Shown here: positions 19,643 to 30,322 of the stretch, one piece after another
How positions within the stretch are numbered: the first letter of the stretch is position 1
Layout of the letters: the number at the start of each line of letters is the position of its first letter
Assembly: GCA_024742495.1 (NCBI GenBank)
Contig: JANSYJ010000001.1
Coordinates: 620,001 to 684,000 of the forward strand
Reading direction: 5' to 3'
DNA length: 64,000 nt
Source: Bacteroidota bacterium
GTDB taxonomy: Bacteria; Bacteroidota; Bacteroidia; Flavobacteriales; Schleiferiaceae
Made by a program: the position numbers and the translations under genes
Notes under the pieces: generated by a model
The model's database searches: none
The model's input: only the letters and a program-made list of their open reading frames with translations
Told to the model about the DNA's origin: nothing

Positions 19643-20647
19643 TTAAGGTACCTCAATCTGGTCTACAATCTGGCTAATTAAATCTTCGCTACTGATATTC
19701 TCGGCTTCCGCTTCATAGGTGATTCCAATGCGATGACGCAATACATCTAGTACCACGGCACGCACATCTTCTGGAATTACATAGCCGCGATGGCGGATGA
19801 AGGCGTGAACCTTGGCGGCATTAGCCAATGCAATACTTCCACGTGGCGAAGCACCAAATTCAATAAGGGGCTTTAAAGAGGGTAGGCGGTATTCCTCAGG
19901 ATTTCGAGTGGCGAAAACGATGTCGAGGATATAGCGCTCAATTTTTTCATCCATATAGACCTCGCGAATGGTTTCACGGGCCTTAACAATAGTCTCTAAT
20001 TTAACTACCGCTTGAATTTTTTCGGGGCCACCTTGCAAGTTTTGGCGCATTATCATTTGCTCTTCCTCTTTTTTGGGATAGGTAATTACCGTTTTTAGCA
20101 TGAAGCGATCACTTTGTGCTTCTGGTAAAGGATAGGTTCCTTCTTGCTCAACTGGGTTTTGGGTGGCCAGTACTAAAAAGGGCTCTGGTAAGATGTGGGT
20201 CTCTTCACCAATCGTTACCTGCCGCTCTTGCATCGCCTCCAATAAGGCACTTTGTACTTTGGCTGGAGCCCGATTTATTTCATCCGCCAAAACAAAATTG
20301 GCGAATACAGGACCGTGCTTTATGGCAAATTCATTCTTTTGAACATTGTAGATCTGGGTACCTACTACATCAGATGGTAATAGGTCGGGTGTAAATTGAA
20401 CTCGACTATAATCCGCTTCAATAGCTTGTGCTAAGGATTTGATCGCGAGAGTTTTAGCGAGACCGGGAACCCCTTCCAAAAGGATGTGGCCATTTCCTAA
20501 GAGAGCTATTAGTAAGCGCTCTAACATGTGTTTTTGACCAATAATGGATTTGTTAACCTCCATCATTAATAGGTCGATAAAGGCGCTCTCTCTTTCTACC
20601 TTTTCATTTAGAGCTCTGATGTCCGTTGCACTTTGACTAGTATCCAT
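19643..20647 (-). CDS. MoxR family AAA ATPase
   Basis: GHILLEGVPGLAKTLAIKSLA Walker A; FVLADEINRAPAKVQSALLEAMQERQVTIG Walker B. Confidence 0.95.
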   Translation of the reverse strand: MDTSQSATDIRALNEKVERESAFIDLLMMEVNKSIIGQKHMLERLLIALLGNGHILLEGVPGLAKTLAIKSLAQAIEADYSRVQFTPDLLPSDVVGTQIYNVQKNEFAIKHGPVFANFVLADEINRAPAKVQSALLEAMQERQVTIGEETHILPEPFLVLATQNPVEQEGTYPLPEAQSDRFMLKTVITYPKKEEEQMIMRQNLQGGPEKIQAVVKLETIVKARETIREVYMDEKIERYILDIVFATRNPEEYRLPSLKPLIEFGASPRGSIALANAAKVHAFIRHRGYVIPEDVRAVVLDVLRHRIGITYEAEAENISSEDLISQIVDQIEVP

Positions 20648-21299
20648 TTTTTACTTCCAATTTTATTCTGGATCAATACCCCTTATTTGAGGTGCACGCG
20701 AAAATGCTATTTAGAGGCATTTTTAGGCGTTAAAGGCTTGTTAAAATCTTTTAAGAAAGCTCTTGCTTCTCAGCTTTATAGCTGATGATTAGCAAGTTTT
20801 GACAATATCTATTTTTTTCTTTTCAGGTCTTCCCGACATGGTGATAACATGGATTTAACCATCAAGTTTTGACTTTGGTATGGCTTAACATTTATTTAGG
20901 CTTGGGAAAGTTCAAGGCTTTCTTTCATCTGCCCTTATTCCCGCTGCAAGTAATTCTTTTTAAATTAAGGGACAGTGGAGCTTAATTGGACTAGTATAAA
21001 TTTTATACAATGTAAAGGACTGATGAAGCCAAAGAAGGTTCTGAAATGCAAATATCGTTTTAGATTGTGCAGGTCAATGAGATAAAGCATCTTCTTCAAC
21101 CAAAGTCTAAAGTTTGAGGCTGAATGGTTTGGTCTCCACATATTCATTTCAGACCTTCACTTCCCATTAAGAGATAATAATAGGTAAATTCCCAAAAAGG
21201 GAAAAAATATCTCGAAAAGGGAATATCAGGATTCCAGCAATTGATTTAAGCGATTAATAGTCAGTTACTTGTGTTTTTTGGTTTGGCCCTTGTTTATTT

Positions 21300-23717
21300 A
21301 TGCCAGTTTATACAATGCGAATACAATCATACATATTTGGAGTTTTAGTCTTTTTGATGGCCTTGCCAACATTTGGCGCTCCTGTTTTAAATGGTGAGAT
21401 TTCGCTGAATGAAAATTTCTTCGCTGAGGAGGAGGACATTGTCCTCGAGGGCAAATGGCGTTTCTATTGGAAGGAGTTTGTAAACCCAGAAGGAGAAGCG
21501 GACTTATCCCGCCGTCCGGTCTTTGTAGATATTTTACAGCCTTGGTCGGATTTACCCACGGAGAAAGGTAATTACCACGCCAAAGGATACGCCAGCTACG
21601 AATTAAGTATTTATTCTACCCAAGCTACCGATGGCCTGGCCCTTAGAATTCCGGAATACTACAGCTCCTACAAACTATACCTTAACGGTGAGCTACTATC
21701 TGCTAATGGAGAAGTAGCAAATAATATTTCAGATGCCGAGCCTTATTGGTTGCCAAAGGTGCAAGCCATTAAGCTCAAAAAAGGACAGAACAGATTAGTC
21801 TTACACGTTTCCAATTACCACCACCACAAAGGGGGATCTGTTGCAGCCATGGCCTTGGGGCCAGCTAAACGTTTTTTCTTCTTTAAGAATATGGCTGTTA
21901 GTGGCTCCCTTTTTATAGCGGGGGCTTTATTAATTGCGGCGGTTTTCTCCTTAATCGTTTATTATTTTCAGAAAACAGATTTTGCTTTTTTATTCTTTGG
22001 ACTATTCGCTTTAAGCTATATCTATCGAATAATAGGAACAGACACCTACATCTTCCATGAAATCTTCCAAGGCATGTCTTGGCATGTGGGGATACGACTA
22101 GAGTATCTGAGCTTGTACGTCAGCGTAATATTCTTCACTTACTTCTATAAAAATTTAATTGCCCGCCGAGCGCCGGAATGGATATTCCATACCATTGCGA
22201 TTGTGTCGGCAGTATTGGCAATTTCCATATTACTACCCACTCAAGTTTTTACGGCTTTAGTGGACTATTACTTGATTTTTATTGCCATTGCACTGCTATC
22301 AACAACTTATTTCTACCTGAGAGTTATTCGTTGGTCGCATACCATGAGTTGGTTTACTACCGCAGCGGTAGGTTCATTAATTCTAGTCATGGCATTGAAG
22401 ATGTCGGCTTTTTTCGGTTTTTCCGTAAATCACCTCTTCCTTTCTTTCTTCGGCTATTTCATTTTTGTGGTAAGTCAAACTATTGCTTTAAGTCAGCGCT
22501 TTGGCTACAATATGCGTAATCACATTTCCCAAAGTGAGAATGCGGTGGTTTCGCAACGAAATTTCATGAATGCCGTTAGCCATGAGCTAAGAACTCCGAT
22601 GAATGCCATACTAGGGATGACAGAGTTTTTATCGAAAACAAAATTAGAGGCGGATCAAAAAGCCAAACTGGAAACAATCCGTAAGAACAGCGAACAGCTC
22701 AATGGATTACTTCTCGATTTACTTAACTTTTCTCAGATTGATTCAGGAGAACTTAAACTGGACTCTAAAAAGTTCATGCTTAAGGAGGTCGTTGATCAAG
22801 CCTTGGAACAGGCAGGCGTAAATAGCTTGAAACCGGGTCTCACCTTTAAATTGGATTATGACGAGAATATCCCAAATGAGCTAGCTGGAGATGCGGAGCG
22901 TTTGGGACAGGTTATTTTCCATATTGTAGGAAATGCAGTGAAATTCACCACTAAGGGAATTATCACCTTTTTACTGCGATTGGAAAGTGTTGAAGGCAAT
23001 CGGGTAAGGCTTCACCTTAAAGTAACCGATACGGGAGTTGGAATTAAACCAGAGGATCTCAATAAGGTCATTCAAGCCTTTAATCAGGGTGATGAAGGGA
23101 ATACCCGTAAACATGGTGGTACCGGTTTAGGTCTTACAATTTCAGCCAATGTTATTGAGTTGATGGATGGCGAAATGTGGATCGACAGCGATGAAGGCAA
23201 AGGGACCACGGTAAGTGCCGATTTCACACTTAAAACACCGCGACTAAACCTCAGCAAGCATGCTGATGAACTGAAGGAAGAGAAGAAGGCTCAGAAGATT
23301 GAAGGTCTGCGGATTTTATATGCGGAGGACAATCCTATCAACCAAAAATTATTGGTGATGATTATGAAAACCATGGGTTACCAGGTAGACATAGCCAATA
23401 ATGGACTAGAGGCTTGGGAGATGGCTATAACCACTAGCTATCACATAATTTTCATGGATGTTCAAATGCCTAAAATGGATGGTATCGAATCCACCAAGCG
23501 CATTATAAAAGATCAACCTCAAAGGCCAATAATTATTGCGGTTACTGCCAATGCGGAGGTAGCTGATCAAAAGCGTTGTATTGAAGCGGGAATGAACGAC
23601 TTTATTCCTAAGCCTTTTAATGCTAAGATGCTTAAAGAAGCCTTGAGTAAATGGCAAGGTTTGTTAATGTATATGGAGGAAGATGCCCGATCTGGTAAAC
23701 TCCGCATCATTTCATAA
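21300..23717 (+). CDS. Hybrid sensor histidine kinase with 7TMR-DISM-type sensor and C-terminal receiver
   Basis: DISMED-like N-terminus, seven-TM region, H box NAVSHELRTPMNAILGM, HATPase GTGLGLTIS, receiver ILYAEDNPINQKL...IIFMDVQMPKMDG. Confidence 0.93.
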   Translation: MPVYTMRIQSYIFGVLVFLMALPTFGAPVLNGEISLNENFFAEEEDIVLEGKWRFYWKEFVNPEGEADLSRRPVFVDILQPWSDLPTEKGNYHAKGYASYELSIYSTQATDGLALRIPEYYSSYKLYLNGELLSANGEVANNISDAEPYWLPKVQAIKLKKGQNRLVLHVSNYHHHKGGSVAAMALGPAKRFFFFKNMAVSGSLFIAGALLIAAVFSLIVYYFQKTDFAFLFFGLFALSYIYRIIGTDTYIFHEIFQGMSWHVGIRLEYLSLYVSVIFFTYFYKNLIARRAPEWIFHTIAIVSAVLAISILLPTQVFTALVDYYLIFIAIALLSTTYFYLRVIRWSHTMSWFTTAAVGSLILVMALKMSAFFGFSVNHLFLSFFGYFIFVVSQTIALSQRFGYNMRNHISQSENAVVSQRNFMNAVSHELRTPMNAILGMTEFLSKTKLEADQKAKLETIRKNSEQLNGLLLDLLNFSQIDSGELKLDSKKFMLKEVVDQALEQAGVNSLKPGLTFKLDYDENIPNELAGDAERLGQVIFHIVGNAVKFTTKGIITFLLRLESVEGNRVRLHLKVTDTGVGIKPEDLNKVIQAFNQGDEGNTRKHGGTGLGLTISANVIELMDGEMWIDSDEGKGTTVSADFTLKTPRLNLSKHADELKEEKKAQKIEGLRILYAEDNPINQKLLVMIMKTMGYQVDIANNGLEAWEMAITTSYHIIFMDVQMPKMDGIESTKRIIKDQPQRPIIIAVTANAEVADQKRCIEAGMNDFIPKPFNAKMLKEALSKWQGLLMYMEEDARSGKLRIIS

Positions 23718-24555
23718 AGAACTTAGGGATCAGCTAAAATGTGTTCCAATACGCGCCATGAAGGCGGTATCGGGAGGCTCCATAAATCAATGTTTCCAGA
23801 TTAGTCTTCAGGATGAAAGTCGGCTCTTTTTAAAATGGAACCGCTCTGTTTCAAAAGATTTTTTTCGGGCCGAAGTACAAGGCTTAAAAGCCCTATCTCG
23901 GGCTTCTAATTACCATGTTCCAGAGCTAATATTGCAGGGAAGCTATAAAGATGGGCATTATTTGGTCTTGGAGTATTTGGAGGCTGATGGCATTCAAAAT
24001 GATCGGCTTCTTGCCAAGGCACTTTCCGAACTGCATAGTTTTACAAACCAGCACTTTGGTTGGGCGGAATCAAATTACATTGGGAGCTTAAGCCAAAAAA
24101 ATAACTGGGATTCATCATGGCCTGAGTTTTTTGCAAAATGCCGCATTATCCCTTTAGTTGAAAGGGCTTATAATAATGGCTTGTTAACCAAAACCGACTT
24201 GAAATCTGCGGAAGCATTTTTAAAGTTTTACCCTGATCTTATTCCCAGCGAGAAACCCAGCCTTTTACATGGCGACTTATGGTCGGGTAATGTGCTTTTT
24301 AAGTCAAAGGCAAAGCCAATACTGATTGATCCGGCAGTGTATTACGGCCATCGCGAAATGGATTTAGCTATGATGCACTTATTTGGTGGCTTTGGATCCT
24401 CGGTTTACAAGCTTTACCAAGAAAGCCTTCCCCTAGAACCAGGATGGGAAAACCGCATTAAATACCATCAGCTGTATCCGCTATTAGTCCACTTGATTTT
24501 ATTCGGTGGCGCTTATAAAAGTCAATGCGAAAGCATCTGGAAGGAATTTGCTTAG
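23683..24555 (+). CDS. Fructosamine kinase family protein
   Basis: SGGSINQCFQISLQDESRLFLKWN...LLHGDLWSGNVLF...LIDPAVYYGHREMDLAMMHLFGGF. Confidence 0.9.
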   Translation: MPDLVNSASFHKELRDQLKCVPIRAMKAVSGGSINQCFQISLQDESRLFLKWNRSVSKDFFRAEVQGLKALSRASNYHVPELILQGSYKDGHYLVLEYLEADGIQNDRLLAKALSELHSFTNQHFGWAESNYIGSLSQKNNWDSSWPEFFAKCRIIPLVERAYNNGLLTKTDLKSAEAFLKFYPDLIPSEKPSLLHGDLWSGNVLFKSKAKPILIDPAVYYGHREMDLAMMHLFGGFGSSVYKLYQESLPLEPGWENRIKYHQLYPLLVHLILFGGAYKSQCESIWKEFA

Positions 24556-25193
24556 TTCATTTCAATAACCCGATCATCAGCAATTACAAAGACTTTATCC
24601 TTTTTAGAGATTTTTAAGAGGTGAGTACCAGTAAATTCTCCGAAAGCGGGAAGAATGCCCTGTCGGTGATTGAATACAAAGCAAGGCAGCCGCAAACTTT
24701 GACGGCCGGCACCGCGAAGACGAACTCCCGGGTGAATATGTCCACATAAATTATATCCTTCACATTCATCAAGCGGTTCATGACTAAGGAAAAAGGGCTT
24801 AAGCGCTAGTCCATCGGGGTGATAGGTTAAACGTGCGCGGTAATAGCTCAGGTCATCAAGAATATCGTGATTGCCACCAATAAGGTGAAAAGTGGTTTGG
24901 GGAAATAGCGCAATTACCTGCTTAAAGCCAATCCATTCGCGATTGAGATCGGAGTGAAACAGATCTCCTAAAAAGTACACCGATTTGGCTTGGGTGGCAT
25001 ACAAGAGTTCTTCGAGGCGAAGTAGATTTTGTACCGCTGCTTCCTTAGGGAGTTTATGACCATGCTTGCGGAAATGACTGATTTTTCCAAAATGTGTATC
25101 AGCAATAAAGAGGCTTCGCTCCGCTGGCCAATACATCGCTTTTTGGGGAAGCAACCATAGTTCTACCCCTTTCAGGGTGATGCTTTCTTTCAT
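24552..25193 (-). CDS. pdeM: Metallophosphoesterase, ligase-associated DNA damage response endonuclease PdeM-like
   Basis: LLPQKAMYWPAERSLFIADTHFGKISHFRKHGHKLPKEA...LGDLFHS...GGNHD; start taken at MKESITLKG. Confidence 0.8.
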   Translation of the reverse strand: MKESITLKGVELWLLPQKAMYWPAERSLFIADTHFGKISHFRKHGHKLPKEAAVQNLLRLEELLYATQAKSVYFLGDLFHSDLNREWIGFKQVIALFPQTTFHLIGGNHDILDDLSYYRARLTYHPDGLALKPFFLSHEPLDECEGYNLCGHIHPGVRLRGAGRQSLRLPCFVFNHRQGILPAFGEFTGTHLLKISKKDKVFVIADDRVIEMN

Positions 25194-25200
25194 CGAAAAT

Positions 25201-26682
25201 CTAGGGTTCTCCAACAACTTTCAGGCTATCGCTACTATTTAGAGGAATTAATCGGCGGTAATGATCGTAGCGCAAAAAGATATCGCGAACATATTTAAAG
25301 GGCTCTTCGCCTCTTACCGGACCATAACGCACTATGGGATCGGAATACACTTTGTACTGTCCCATTTTACGCAGCCAATCGGCGGTAGACTTGTCGAATT
25401 GGAGGGAATCCAAGCCGGCTTTCGCTGCTAGGCGCTGAGCATCTAAAACATGGCCATAGCCGCAGTTGTAGGAGGCCATGGTAAATTTGAGACGCTGAAT
25501 AGAGTCACTAATACCGGGAAATTTATTGTAGAGTGATCGCAGATAGCGCATGGCAGCCATAATATTCTGCTCGGGATCATAGGGTTTACTTACGCCTAAT
25601 TCCGCTGCGGTACCCGGCATAATTTGCATTAGCCCAGTGGCCCCTGCCCAAGAGTTTGATTTTGGATCAAAACGAGATTCTTGATAAACCTGAGAGGCCA
25701 GCAATCGCCAATCCCAATTTAAGCTGTCGGCCGCCTGCTTAATAAGGTCGTCGTACTCACTAATTTGGCCGCTGTTTTTGCTATAAAACTCGCTTTCTAT
25801 ACGTCGTTTTTGCGTTTTCTTATGCGAGTAGTATTTCTTGTAAATAAAGCTATAGGTGCCATTGCTTCTTAAACCAGCGATCCAGCGGTTAACCGCTTCT
25901 TCCAATTCGGGGGAATTGCTACGAATACCCCAGGCGATGCGTTGCGAAAAACTAATTGGAGTTTCCACATCAAGAATGGGGTAATAGGTGGCATTTATGG
26001 AGGCTAGATTGTAATCGGCTAGGGTGTAGTCAATCTTTCCATCGGCCACAAATTTTATGACATCCTCAATATTGTAATCGCCAGTTATAGTATCAATATG
26101 AATTTTCCCGCCAACTTCTTTTTGCAGGTTTAAAAGGCGCTCATAATAAGATGATCGACGATGCACATGCACGGTATCGCCAATTAGGTCATTTACATCG
26201 CGCACCAATTTGCGATCAATATTATCGAGGCGCATTTTCCGCCAATTTGCCGGTTTCCTTTGTATTAAAGCTTGATGGGTTTTATAGAGGTAGTCGGTAA
26301 AGTGGATGAGCTCCTTTCGGGCTTCGGTAATGGTTAAGCCATAAGCGATAATATCACCTTCTCCCTTATTGAGGAGATCGAATACTTCATCAATATTATT
26401 GGCGAGCACAATTTCCAGTTCCAAGCCAAGGTCACCCGCTAGGCGCTTTAGTAATTCATATTCATAGCCCATTGCTTCCCCGCGATAGAGGAAATAGGTG
26501 GTGCTGCTGTAAATCATTATTGCCTTTAGCTTACCATCCTCCTGAATTTGAGCTAAATCGCGTGCCACAATGGGCCCGTCTAATTTGGCCCTTGGTCCGC
26601 GATTTTGGGATGATGCTATATCGCCTTGATTACAAGAATAAGCACTGAATAAAATAATGAGTCCGAGAAGAATTCGACGCAT
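25201..26682 (-). CDS. mltF: Transporter substrate-binding plus SLT transglycosylase protein (MltF-like lipoprotein)
   Basis: Lipobox YSC; SBP_bac_3-like N-terminal domain; SLT ESRFDPKSNSWAGATGLMQIMPGTAAELGV. Confidence 0.88.
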   Translation of the reverse strand: MRRILLGLIILFSAYSCNQGDIASSQNRGPRAKLDGPIVARDLAQIQEDGKLKAIMIYSSTTYFLYRGEAMGYEYELLKRLAGDLGLELEIVLANNIDEVFDLLNKGEGDIIAYGLTITEARKELIHFTDYLYKTHQALIQRKPANWRKMRLDNIDRKLVRDVNDLIGDTVHVHRRSSYYERLLNLQKEVGGKIHIDTITGDYNIEDVIKFVADGKIDYTLADYNLASINATYYPILDVETPISFSQRIAWGIRSNSPELEEAVNRWIAGLRSNGTYSFIYKKYYSHKKTQKRRIESEFYSKNSGQISEYDDLIKQAADSLNWDWRLLASQVYQESRFDPKSNSWAGATGLMQIMPGTAAELGVSKPYDPEQNIMAAMRYLRSLYNKFPGISDSIQRLKFTMASYNCGYGHVLDAQRLAAKAGLDSLQFDKSTADWLRKMGQYKVYSDPIVRYGPVRGEEPFKYVRDIFLRYDHYRRLIPLNSSDSLKVVGEP

Positions 26683-26745
26683 TTGGGGAAGTTAATAAAA
26701 AAGCGGTGAGGCCTGAAAAGGATTGCCATTTCCACCAAAAAAAAA

Positions 26746-26774
26746 GAGGCCATTTGCAATTCGCAAATGGCCTC
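26746..26774 (-). terminator. Intrinsic terminator of the S46 peptidase gene
   Basis: GAGGCCATTTGC-aattc-GCAAATGGCCTC perfect 12-bp stem; A run on + side (T run on -). Confidence 0.88.
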
Positions 26775-26794
26775 TCAGTTGAAAATTGGTCTTA

Positions 26795-29020
26795 TTAATT
26801 AAAAATTCTACTGAACCAAGATCCGCGTTTTACGGGCTCGGTAATTATAGTCATCTCATCAATAATATTTTGGGCACCGGCATACTTGTCTACAATAAAC
26901 AAGGTATAGCGAATGTCAACCGAAATGGTTCTTTGAATTTCTGACTCAAAGTTTATATCGCCACTCATGGCTTCCCAGTTTCCGTCGAAGGCCGTACCAA
27001 TTAACTCCCCACGGGCATTAATAACCGGACTACCAGAGTTACCTCCAGTAATATCGGTATTGTGAATAAAGCAAACTGGTAATTCACCTGATTCATAGGC
27101 ATACATACCAAAGTTCTTTTCCTTAATTAGTGTTTCTAATTGGGCTGGAACAACAAACTCAGGGTCATTATTATCTTTCTTTTCTAAGATACCAGCCGAA
27201 GTGGTGTAGTGACTGTAGTGTACAGCATCGCGAGCACCGTAATCGCCCACAGTACCGTAGGTTAAACGCATGGTGCTATTCGCATCTGGATAGTAGTTTT
27301 TATCCGAATTCATTTCGCGTAAGCCAGCAGTAAATAAACGGTAGGCTTTGTCCATTTTGTCACCCACGGCAGGATCGGTATTAGCGCCGATATAAGCGGC
27401 ATACATGCCTTCACCAAGTTCAATACCCATGTCCTCTTCCAAGATGCTATCCACAGGATTATCTAAAAAGGCCATATAGCTTTCTTTACCGGTTAGGAAG
27501 CTCTTACTGAACAAGGCATCAGCGTAAGCTTTAAAATTACCATTGAAAGAATCTGCAATAGCAGTTAAAACTTCAGGATGTTGGGCCTTGGGGATGTCAT
27601 TGTAATAAAGCTCCAAAAGACTAGCAGTCATTTCCTTGTCTAAACTTGGATTGTAGTCCTTAAAGAATTCCTCACCGTTTTCCTTCATGGCACCAATAAT
27701 GGCATCTAAACGACCTTGCATTTGCGTTTTAGTCTCTTCGTCTTCCGCAGACTCCATTGCGCCCTTCGCCTGGAAGTAAGCGTTCATGGTGCGACCAAAA
27801 CGAAATCCTTGTAAGGCAATTTCAGGACCAGTAATACCAGCCTCACGTGCATAAACACCAGCGGTTACACCACTGTTGGTTGCGCCATAGGCTTCTTTAA
27901 ACATCGTTAATACCTCGCCGTATTTTGCTTTGCGCGTTTGATCGGCATTTACCCAATTAGCAAATTGCTTTTCAAGAGCCGCTTTCTTTTCAAAAACATT
28001 GTTGCTCTGTAATTGCTCGGTTTGACCGATATAATACTTCCAGTAGTTGGATACACGCGCATATTTAGAGGCGTATTGAATACGGGTTGCCGCATCGGCT
28101 TCCATGTATTTTTTCATCACCTCAAGTTTTAGGTCACGCACACGTACTACGGCAGGACCGTAAAGGTCGATTTGTTCCTTCACGCCCCAGCTGGTTAAAT
28201 AACGGTCGGTAGAACCCGGGTAACCCATTACCATGGTAAAGTCGCCATCTTTAATACCGCTAATATTTACGGGTAAGTGATGCTTAGGTGTTAATGGAAC
28301 ATTGTCTTCCGAATAGTCTGCAGGCTTGCCATCTTTATCGGCATACACACGGAACATAGAAAAGTCGCCCGTATGACGAGGCCACATCCAGTTATCGGTA
28401 TCACCACCATATTTTCCTACTGAAGAAGGAGGAGCACCAACTAGACGAATATCCTTAAAGGTTTCGTACACAAATAGGTAAAATTCATTACCGTGAAAAA
28501 AGGTTTTCACATTGGCATCGTAGCCTGTTCCTTCGGTAGCTTCATCTGCGATAGTTTTTCCTAAGGCCGCAATCGCTTTTGAGCGCTCGTCCTCAGTCAT
28601 ATCGTCATTTAAACCTTCTAAAACACGATTGGTAACATCTTCCATGCGCACTAAAAAACGCACGAACAAGCCATCATTAGGTAATTCTTGGTTTTTCTCA
28701 TAAGCCCAAAAACCATCTGTTAGGTAATCGTGATCGGTGCTTGAGTGTGATTGAATTTGTCCGAATCCACAGTGATGATTAGTGAGAATCAATCCTTGGT
28801 TAGAAATAATTTCTCCGGTACAAAATCCGCCAAAAGAAACAATAGCATCCTTTAAGCTACCATTGTTTACATCGTAAATCTGTTCTGGAGTTAATTGAAG
28901 ACCATGTGCTTTCATGTCTTCATAATTGCGGCCTAAAAGGAGGGGAAGCCACATGCCCTCGTTAGCAAAGGCTGGTAAAGACAGCGCAATTGCCAACAGA
29001 AAAGACAGTAATTTTTTCAT
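26795..29020 (-). CDS. S46 family dipeptidyl-peptidase
   Basis: NEGMWLPLLLGRNYEDMKAHGLQLTPEQIYDVNNGSLKDAIVSFGGFCTGEIISNQGLILTNHHCGF; GGNSGSPVINARGELIGTAFDGNWEAMSGDI. Confidence 0.95.
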   Translation of the reverse strand: MKKLLSFLLAIALSLPAFANEGMWLPLLLGRNYEDMKAHGLQLTPEQIYDVNNGSLKDAIVSFGGFCTGEIISNQGLILTNHHCGFGQIQSHSSTDHDYLTDGFWAYEKNQELPNDGLFVRFLVRMEDVTNRVLEGLNDDMTEDERSKAIAALGKTIADEATEGTGYDANVKTFFHGNEFYLFVYETFKDIRLVGAPPSSVGKYGGDTDNWMWPRHTGDFSMFRVYADKDGKPADYSEDNVPLTPKHHLPVNISGIKDGDFTMVMGYPGSTDRYLTSWGVKEQIDLYGPAVVRVRDLKLEVMKKYMEADAATRIQYASKYARVSNYWKYYIGQTEQLQSNNVFEKKAALEKQFANWVNADQTRKAKYGEVLTMFKEAYGATNSGVTAGVYAREAGITGPEIALQGFRFGRTMNAYFQAKGAMESAEDEETKTQMQGRLDAIIGAMKENGEEFFKDYNPSLDKEMTASLLELYYNDIPKAQHPEVLTAIADSFNGNFKAYADALFSKSFLTGKESYMAFLDNPVDSILEEDMGIELGEGMYAAYIGANTDPAVGDKMDKAYRLFTAGLREMNSDKNYYPDANSTMRLTYGTVGDYGARDAVHYSHYTTSAGILEKKDNNDPEFVVPAQLETLIKEKNFGMYAYESGELPVCFIHNTDITGGNSGSPVINARGELIGTAFDGNWEAMSGDINFESEIQRTISVDIRYTLFIVDKYAGAQNIIDEMTIITEPVKRGSWFSRIFN

Positions 29021-29132
29021 TATAATGTTCTGTTTTGTTTAAAGTGACGCGAATTTAACAATTAGCCCGTTAAATGCCGAACAGAATTAAAAGGCATAGA
29101 CGATAATCGGTACGGAAGCAAGGGGGCTTTCG

Positions 29133-29140
29133 TACTTTTG
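29133..29140 (+). promoter_or_regulatory. Predicted -7 box TACTTTTG of the trans-sulfuration gene
   Basis: TAnnTTTG match 18 nt upstream of the TTG at 29159. Confidence 0.5.
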
Positions 29141-29158
29141 TGTAAATCTGAAGCGGCA

Positions 29159-30316
29159 TTGAAAGAGCAAGAATTACACTTTAACTCCCTTACCATTCAT
29201 GGAGGGCAGGAGCCGGATGAGTCTACCGGCGCAGTAATGACTCCAATTTATCAAAGCTCAACTTTTATCCAAGAGGCCCCGGGAAGCCATAAAGGCTATG
29301 CCTATTCGCGCTCTAAAAATCCTACTCGTAGTGCCTTAGAAAAATCAATTGCTAGCCTGGAAGCTGCGAACCATGGAATAGCATTTGGTAGTGGCCTTGC
29401 GGCGATTGACGCGGTGCTCAAATTATTGAAGCCAGGGGATGAGGTAATTGCTAGCACTGACCTCTATGGCGGCACCTATCGTTTGTTCACCAGTATTTTT
29501 AGTAAGTACGATATAGCTTTTCACTTTGTGGATATGTCTAATTTGCGGGAAGTACAAAATGCAATGAACCCTCGCATAAAGCTTATTTGGATAGAAAGCC
29601 CAACCAATCCAATGATGGCTTTGGTTGACATAAAGGCCTTATGCGATATGGCTCAGAAGCCGGGAGTGCTAGTGGCAGTAGACAATACCTTCGCGACTCC
29701 ATGCTTGCAGCAACCGCTAAAACTAGGGGCCGATATCGTAGTGCATAGCGCCACAAAGTACCTTGGCGGTCATAGCGATTTGGTACTGGGTTTAATTGCC
29801 TTAAACGATAAGGAGCTGGCCGAGGACTTATATGCCATTCAAAATGCCAGCGGAGCAATCTGCGGTCCCATGGATGCTTTTCTGACCTTGAGAGGAATTA
29901 AGACCTTACACTTACGGATGCAAAGGCATTGCGAAAATGCTCGAGAAATTGTGGCATTTCTTCAGGAGCATTCTAAAATTGAAAAAGTTTATTGGCCTGG
30001 ATTAGCCGCGCATCCCAATTATGAAATTGCCCGGAAACAAATGAGTGATTTTGGCGGTATGCTCAGCTTCCGCTTAAAGGAGAACAGCAGGGAAGCAGCC
30101 TTTAAGTTTCTATCGAGTCTAAAGCTAATTAGCTTGGCAGAATCCTTAGGTGGTGTGGAGTCCTTGGCTGGTCATCCGGCCACAATGACCCATGCCTCAA
30201 TTCCCTTAGAAGAGCGGTTGAAAGTAGGCATTAGTGATGGCTTAATTCGCCTAAGTATTGGCATAGAGGATCACAGAGATTTAATTACAGATTTAAAACA
30301 GGCGCTAGCCGAATAG
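29159..30316 (+). CDS. Trans-sulfuration PLP enzyme (cystathionine gamma-synthase/lyase family)
   Basis: TPIYQSSTFIQEAPGSHKGYAYSRSKNPTRSALEKSIASLEAA; SATKYLGGHSD PLP lysine. The TTG at 29159 is preferred because the ORF-track start lies inside the -7 box. Confidence 0.9.
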   Translation: MKEQELHFNSLTIHGGQEPDESTGAVMTPIYQSSTFIQEAPGSHKGYAYSRSKNPTRSALEKSIASLEAANHGIAFGSGLAAIDAVLKLLKPGDEVIASTDLYGGTYRLFTSIFSKYDIAFHFVDMSNLREVQNAMNPRIKLIWIESPTNPMMALVDIKALCDMAQKPGVLVAVDNTFATPCLQQPLKLGADIVVHSATKYLGGHSDLVLGLIALNDKELAEDLYAIQNASGAICGPMDAFLTLRGIKTLHLRMQRHCENAREIVAFLQEHSKIEKVYWPGLAAHPNYEIARKQMSDFGGMLSFRLKENSREAAFKFLSSLKLISLAESLGGVESLAGHPATMTHASIPLEERLKVGISDGLIRLSIGIEDHRDLITDLKQALAE

Positions 30317-30322
30317 AAAAGA

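Noticed and set aside
19643-20647. MoxR-DUF58-VWA genes as a novel ATPase-VWA system
   Set aside because: Gene order matches the well-known Bat aerotolerance operon of Bacteroidetes.
20965-21147. 60-aa minus ORF in the moxR/kinase intergenic region
   Set aside because: No domain or obvious start context; probably chance, although the region itself deserves a look.
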